Made by a program: the position numbers and the translations under genes. Shown one piece after another: positions 63,575 through 64,000 of a stretch of DNA of 64,000 nt. The notes under the pieces were generated by a model, which was not told where the DNA came from, ran no database searches, and saw only the letters and a program-made list of their open reading frames with translations. Numbering within the stretch: the stretch's first letter is position 1; each line of letters begins with the position of its first letter. This DNA comes from G963667675 sp963667675 (lineage in GTDB: Bacteria; Chloroflexota; Dehalococcoidia; Lucifugimonadales; UBA3495), in assembly GCA_963667675.1 (NCBI GenBank), contig OY763929.1, forward strand, positions 1,922,001 to 1,986,000, read 5' to 3'.

Positions 63575-64000
63575 ATGGCCCAAAATGACCGCGCCCCTAA
63601 GCTCGCAGCATCGCCGGTAATATTCATCGTAGGCCCCACCGCCTCCGGTAAGTCCCGCCTCGCCCTGGCGTTGGCCCAGAGGTTCGACGGCGAAATAGTC
63701 AACGCCGACAGCCGCCAGGTCTACCGGCTCATGGATATAGGGACGGCCAAGCCTTCTCCCGAGGAGCAAGCGCAAGCTCCCCACCATCTACTGGACATCT
63801 GCGATCCTGGCGAAAGTTTTAACCTGGCCTGTTTCCTGTCCAGTGCAACGGCAGCCATCGACTACATCCATGGCCGCGGCCGCCTGCCAATCATCGCCGG
63901 AGGCAGCGGCCAGTACGTGTGGGGGCTGCTCGAAGGCTGGCAAGTCCCAGTCGCCGCTCCCCAGCCCCAGTTCCGCCGGGAAATGCTGGAAGAAGCGCAA
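63575..64000 (+). CDS. miaA: tRNA dimethylallyltransferase, 3'-partial
   Basis: Prenylates A37 of UNN-decoding tRNAs. The frame runs from ATG 63575 off the window end (142 codons). P-loop VIFIVGPTASGKSRLALALA near residue 16, NADSRQVYRLMDIGTAK near 42, APHHLLDICDPGESFNLACF near 73, and IIAGGSGQYVWGLLEG near 105 are all MiaA markers. It follows the nuclease-like gene by 28 bases. Confidence 0.94.
   Translation, partial: MAQNDRAPKLAASPVIFIVGPTASGKSRLALALAQRFDGEIVNADSRQVYRLMDIGTAKPSPEEQAQAPHHLLDICDPGESFNLACFLSSATAAIDYIHGRGRLPIIAGGSGQYVWGLLEGWQVPVAAPQPQFRREMLEEAQ

Overview
The window looks like a chromosome segment of a GC-rich (about 60%) bacterium, most likely Chloroflexota close to Dehalococcoidia or the marine SAR202 group. 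The basis is indirect. The order pyrB-pyrC-carA-carB, a DUF951 protein, archaeal-type phosphoglycerate mutase, NIPSNAP and luciferase-like proteins, a NIP-like aquaporin, a GPP34 protein and interspersed repeats of the form CTGAGCNNGTCGAAG all fit that group. No rRNA is present to settle it.

Layout. 1-7350: pyrimidine operon (pyrB with an apparent one-base frameshift, pyrC, carA, a small unknown gene, carB behind its own promoter). 7396-11460: a VapBC toxin-antitoxin pair, a 7Fe-type ferredoxin, a LysR regulator, DUF951-pyrF and sfsA. 11529-12809: an IS110-family element inserted in an interspersed repeat. Its left non-coding end folds as a bridge RNA, and four guide segments match the two junctions. 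12904-17463: a HhH DNA glycosylase, a Thr/Pro-rich lipoprotein and a PstI/BsuBI-type restriction-modification pair flanked by a duplicated leader. 17998-27007: mixed metabolic and membrane genes, including a thiolase, a DrrAB-type ABC exporter, NIPSNAP, a P-loop/deoxyribosyltransferase-like fusion and a luciferase-like oxidoreductase. 27202-32707 (minus): one signalling operon in the order STAS, response regulator-PP2C phosphatase, RsbW-like kinase, membrane-tethered amino-acid-binding-type receptor, histidine kinase. 33071-33718: GPP34 protein. 33802-42219: pstSCAB-phoU with a NIP-like aquaporin at its end, a PHO box, an MDR dehydrogenase and phoB-phoR. 42567-51148 (minus): a type I restriction locus, hsdM-mazE-mazF-orf-hsdS-(TIR/deoxyribosyltransferase-like gene)-fic remnant-hsdR. 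51386-57613 (minus): tRNA-Ala, purS, purB, a HAD phosphatase, purE, guaA. 57839-64000 (plus): tsaC, a small zinc/membrane protein, a polyprenyl synthetase relative, pgk, apgM, tpiA, a nuclease-like gene and the start of miaA.

How the parts work together. Nucleotide synthesis is split between the left pyrimidine cluster plus pyrF and the right purine cluster. Lower glycolysis is grouped as pgk-apgM-tpiA. PhoBR most likely drives pst through four 11-bp-spaced repeats upstream of pstS. Two restriction systems, two toxin-antitoxin pairs and two proteins with nucleoside-deoxyribosyltransferase-like folds give the window a strong defence content. The most notable single item is the IS110 element, because its boundaries, target and guide RNA can all be read from the sequence.
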